20,408 bases of DNA from a virus, in the IMG/VR virus record IMGVR_UViG_3300007541_000317, positions 1 to 20,408 of that record; one strand, given 5' to 3'. Each line of letters starts with the position of its first letter. Position 1 is the stretch's first letter. The position numbers and the translations under genes are program-made. A model generated the notes under the pieces. The model saw only the letters and a program-made list of their open reading frames with translations, made no database searches and was not told where the DNA came from. Positions 18,701 to 20,408 of this stretch are shown here, in pieces.

Positions 18701-20408
18701 TTCATTCGCTGCTTTGTTCGCTGCGTTAACAATATTTTCAACTTCGTTCTTACGCCAATTACCGGCAAAGTTTAAAAGGCGAATACCCGGCATTCCATCG
18801 ATAAGAATCTGTTGGAATCCCGGAGCAATCGGCTCGCCTTCTTTGTTCTTTGGCGCGAACTCAAGGAACTTTGAAAAGAACTTGGTCGCACTATCAACAG
18901 AATCAAGGTTAGGCGATAGGATGTCAACCGCCATGTTCCTGCCAGACTTTAATGATCTGGTGTTAATGATTTCAGTTTGTTGGAAGACATAACCAACCAT
19001 ATCCATGAAATCATTGACAGCTTCGGGACTTGCAATAGCATCCAATTGTATTGCGCCTTCAAGCCATTGCAGGTATGCGCCTACACCAGCGACGTTTTGT
19101 TTAACCCTGATGCCAGCAAGATTTGCGAGGAAATCTATTTCTCTCTGTGCGACCTCGACGGGTATTTCCTTCCCTACAAGTTTGTCTGCGAGAGCAGAGT
19201 TTGCACCGGGTGCCAAGCCAATAGAGATACGTCGAGTGTTGCCACCAATAATGTCACGCACGAACTCCGCATCGACGCCCATGGCGCGTTGCATGGTGAC
19301 CCAGCCAACAGCCTGCACTTCGCGAGCAGTCCAGCCGCCGCCATCAAAGTTCATTCGATTCAACATTTCAGCGACATCGTTATAGAAATCGATGCCGTAT
19401 TCGTACTGCGTCTCGCCGGAGGTGGTCTTATCTACCTGAAGGCTCTCAGCCGCCTCGTCCCCAAAGTTCTTCCGAATGTATTCCTGAACAGTCGGATCGA
19501 CAAAGCCAATATCGCGCTGCGCCCAGACATCAATTGCAGCAGGCTGTCTGCCACGGACATCACCACGAACCACGGTTCTCGTATCCAATCCGAGTTCGCT
19601 GTCGAGGAAGTCAAGGAGCTTGTCACCTACACCACCCTCAGGAATTCTATCGCTCAAGACATCAATCAATGCTTGTTGGTTTAAACCTGCAATCTTGACT
19701 TGGGGTTTGCCGAGAGCCATGTCTACTGCTCTTAACACATCAGTGAATCCCTTCGTGGGACTGGCGCGTTTTTGTGAAAGCAGCCATGCAAGTGCGTACT
19801 TTGGGGTCTCGTCACCGAAGATAGGACGGAAGGCTTCGTCTAACTGTTGATACCAAGCGCGAGCATCTTTGATTTCCTCCATGCTCAGAAGGTTGCTAAC
19901 GCGGTCTAACCAGTCTTCGTTGGTAATCTTCCCAACCAAGAAAGGTTTTTTGCCTTCAGTCTTGAATTCAACACGTTCATTCCGAGGCGCACCAACACCG
20001 GGTTCCCGTGCAAGACGGCGACGAATACGCGCTTGGGCTTCCTCAGGAGAAACAATATCCTCAAGAGGATTACGAACACGCGCTTCCCGAATGCTAGGTG
20101 CTGCGCTTTCTCTTCTGGTAGATTCTTCCTCCATTCTGACTTGAAGCTCATAGGCTTCTCCGCCAATATCATAAAAGCGCCGACCTTCTGGGCTTCTTCG
20201 ATCAATACCAAAGTAGTCATCTATTTTGTTACGCAACGCTTTGGTTGCTTTCGTTGCATTTGCCCTGAGCGTGGGGCGTGATTTCCCACGTTCAGAATCA
20301 TCAGTGCCTCGTTCTGCAAATAGATCAGCCTGCCTAGACTTTTCATGGGCATCCCATACTTCTTGGGGAACCCAGTCTGGTGCCGTACTCCTTGATACAC
20401 GCGACTCC
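15782..20408 (-). CDS. Giant virion-internal/polyvalent protein (5' end outside window)
   Basis: At least 1541 residues; the frame is open to the right edge, so the start is not visible. A TTG at 20236 is only an internal Leu codon. Proteins of this length with mixed helical modules, a central Pro/Ala-rich linker (DNA 18365-18480) and a hydrophobic segment (about 16600-16665) near the C-terminus fit phage internal or ejection proteins and the large polyvalent protein class. Residues around FFFKYQKFGTQINRFFYNHF, followed by the hydrophobic LGFVGTAIVGGGAILAI, are of the kind seen before membrane-entering parts in such proteins; no catalytic motif is evident. Bases from about 18640 to 20270 are visibly richer in A/T than the rest. 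Codons for GLNQ (19679) and EFKRS (16129) build GTTTAAAC. Confidence 0.72.
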   Translation of the reverse strand, partial: ESRVSRSTAPDWVPQEVWDAHEKSRQADLFAERGTDDSERGKSRPTLRANATKATKALRNKIDDYFGIDRRSPEGRRFYDIGGEAYELQVRMEEESTRRESAAPSIREARVRNPLEDIVSPEEAQARIRRRLAREPGVGAPRNERVEFKTEGKKPFLVGKITNEDWLDRVSNLLSMEEIKDARAWYQQLDEAFRPIFGDETPKYALAWLLSQKRASPTKGFTDVLRAVDMALGKPQVKIAGLNQQALIDVLSDRIPEGGVGDKLLDFLDSELGLDTRTVVRGDVRGRQPAAIDVWAQRDIGFVDPTVQEYIRKNFGDEAAESLQVDKTTSGETQYEYGIDFYNDVAEMLNRMNFDGGGWTAREVQAVGWVTMQRAMGVDAEFVRDIIGGNTRRISIGLAPGANSALADKLVGKEIPVEVAQREIDFLANLAGIRVKQNVAGVGAYLQWLEGAIQLDAIASPEAVNDFMDMVGYVFQQTEIINTRSLKSGRNMAVDILSPNLDSVDSATKFFSKFLEFAPKNKEGEPIAPGFQQILIDGMPGIRLLNFAGNWRKNEVENIVNAANKAANETKVKLDRSIVSQVVLSSTKNDWKENRNGESYLASLRDRGRLQEAELLQRRYPPSRIDLAGDGSIVWKTGRKGGAARRAAAKEPVIREARRAPPPVTAAPQQPGPAVDTDTTGAAEALNEGQPVNSMGVAIGPVIGDTEPDGTVDISRARIAPITRRLVSQLIQSAPDKLRAGFGLDDLANRIENYYDGYAAKLGIVNNLIRNAYRNIRLGSRDAAMETFERYMRARENKKPNEAMAILNNASESERQLIDAWTQISNETGNINKNVRTPDGEPMKVYDAKLNDGKGGWRPIGTVAAFFPRTLRREVMEVMKNPDLDPELWQSLLDSLVQSGREDIKNPADAEKYLLREWFSDEIKNDYFAGVEKARTEPLPEIFYDYSWDAATRYLNKWARRTSQIENFGQELGQFKKEWFGANLPKIRDQETQNYVNTIRERIYEIEPFDTLSNMANWLNSLATATQLGNPISASLNLFGGTIANIQEFGIRAVAKSYLDLLTDWRKIQEEGTSLGILNKDFMNILRDHVEMDADKYFSKEQRISQSLARFANTALTFGGFNAAENVVRSSAMLAARARLNTFLKKVNDSPDSANVKKFNAWAKRENLNVEALILENGSGRETEKYMRRAVNIPQGSYQIDMTPVFIDTTAGRFFFKYQKFGTQINRFFYNHFLKPILTEEGRRGRNILRALGFVGTAIVGGGAILAIREAFGYGDPGPDLDELDEALKNEDTARAWALILSRSMENIMAAGSFGFFANYAQFAKDWQDQQRVKNPMSPPGLASVDAVIDVFNRLRDQKTITARDLDEIAETTMSFYRANKRIGLAVMDEMGSDAKEVERFAAFRDLREVREYGRRFSDEMGIEFKRSTAPGSPIRTEMTPVNKAITDALHVGDAAAARIIMREAIMGVPPKERQRVRQSIQSSIRNRQPLQIGGNAPSKEERILFMRWAKQNLPKEKVDLILRADREYRRAAARIGMGIS

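Larger units (their letters stand above)
1377..19686. repeat. Dispersed palindromic motif GTTTAAAC and near-copies
   Basis: GTTTAAAC: 3804, 4862, 6613, 10955, 11851, 16129, 19679. GGTTAAAC or its complement: 1377, 2270, 10243, 12394, 13011, 13893, 16348, 17348, 19099. GTTTAAAT or its complement: 3636, 5499, 7091, 7785, 17540. Others: CTTTAAAC 14659, GTTTAAAG 18347, GTTTAAAA 18770. Positions are the first base of each 8-base site. Copies fall in coding regions on both strands, in different codon phases. Role unknown. Confidence 0.8.

Noticed and set aside
18977-19684. Plus frame of 235 codons
   Set aside because: Antisense to the giant gene, whose frame is continuous here; the sequence resembles no family.
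20234-20236. TTG as start of the giant gene
   Set aside because: The frame is open 57 more codons to the window edge with protein-like sequence, so the start lies outside.
1-20408. tRNA genes, CRISPR arrays, IS elements, attachment sites
   Set aside because: No cloverleaf with TTCGA arm, no regular repeat-spacer array, no transposase or integrase were found by eye.

Overview
The window looks like one contiguous piece of a double-stranded DNA bacteriophage genome (or an assembled viral contig). Coding density is close to complete, most genes are under 120 codons, neighbouring frames overlap as ATGA or GTGA, strands switch in blocks, and the recognisable proteins form a phage replication-recombination set: Twinkle/T7 gp4-like primase-helicase, RusA, Cas4/RecB-like exonuclease, Sak/DUF1071 annealing protein, NinB and a Ref-like HNH nuclease. 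Promoters of sigma70 type, AGGAG ribosome sites and a Sec signal peptide point to a bacterial host, probably Gram-negative; nothing fixes the genus. No tRNA, integrase, CRISPR array or insertion sequence was seen.

Layout. (1) 1-4867, plus strand: three tandem hairpins, promoter P1, then a SprT-like metallopeptidase, a MoxR-type AAA+ ATPase and a vWA-like protein. A second promoter, P2, with nearly the same upstream block and leader, drives nine mostly unknown small genes ending in a signal-peptide protein and a terminator. (2) 7892-4916, minus strand: RusA, a 368-base gap with hairpins and a probable internal promoter, the primase-helicase, and a PD-(D/E)XK-like protein. (3) 7922-15413, plus strand: a small unknown gene, Cas4-like exonuclease, Sak annealing protein, an SSB-like protein, then thirteen genes from 10094 to 15413 in which every gene overlaps the next. 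These hold two HTH-like proteins, a glycan-modification group (three-part TPR/GT-B/GT-A protein, FkbM methyltransferase, GT8-like transferase), a 40-residue membrane protein and NinB. A strong terminator follows. (4) 15480 to the right edge, minus strand: a Ref/HNH nuclease downstream of a giant protein of at least 1541 residues, probably virion-internal, whose 5' end lies outside the window.

How it works together. Blocks 2 and 3 together supply DNA unwinding and priming, end resection, strand annealing, ssDNA coating, recombination mediation and junction cleavage. Block 1 looks like a chaperone/peptidase cassette for remodelling host or virion proteins. The glycan genes could alter the host surface or the virion.

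The most unusual signal is not a gene. The palindrome GTTTAAAC occurs 7 times (about 0.3 expected by chance for equal base frequencies), and close relatives (mainly GGTTAAAC and GTTTAAAT) bring the total to about 24. They sit in different codon phases and use codons otherwise uncommon here, so the signal is kept at DNA level.
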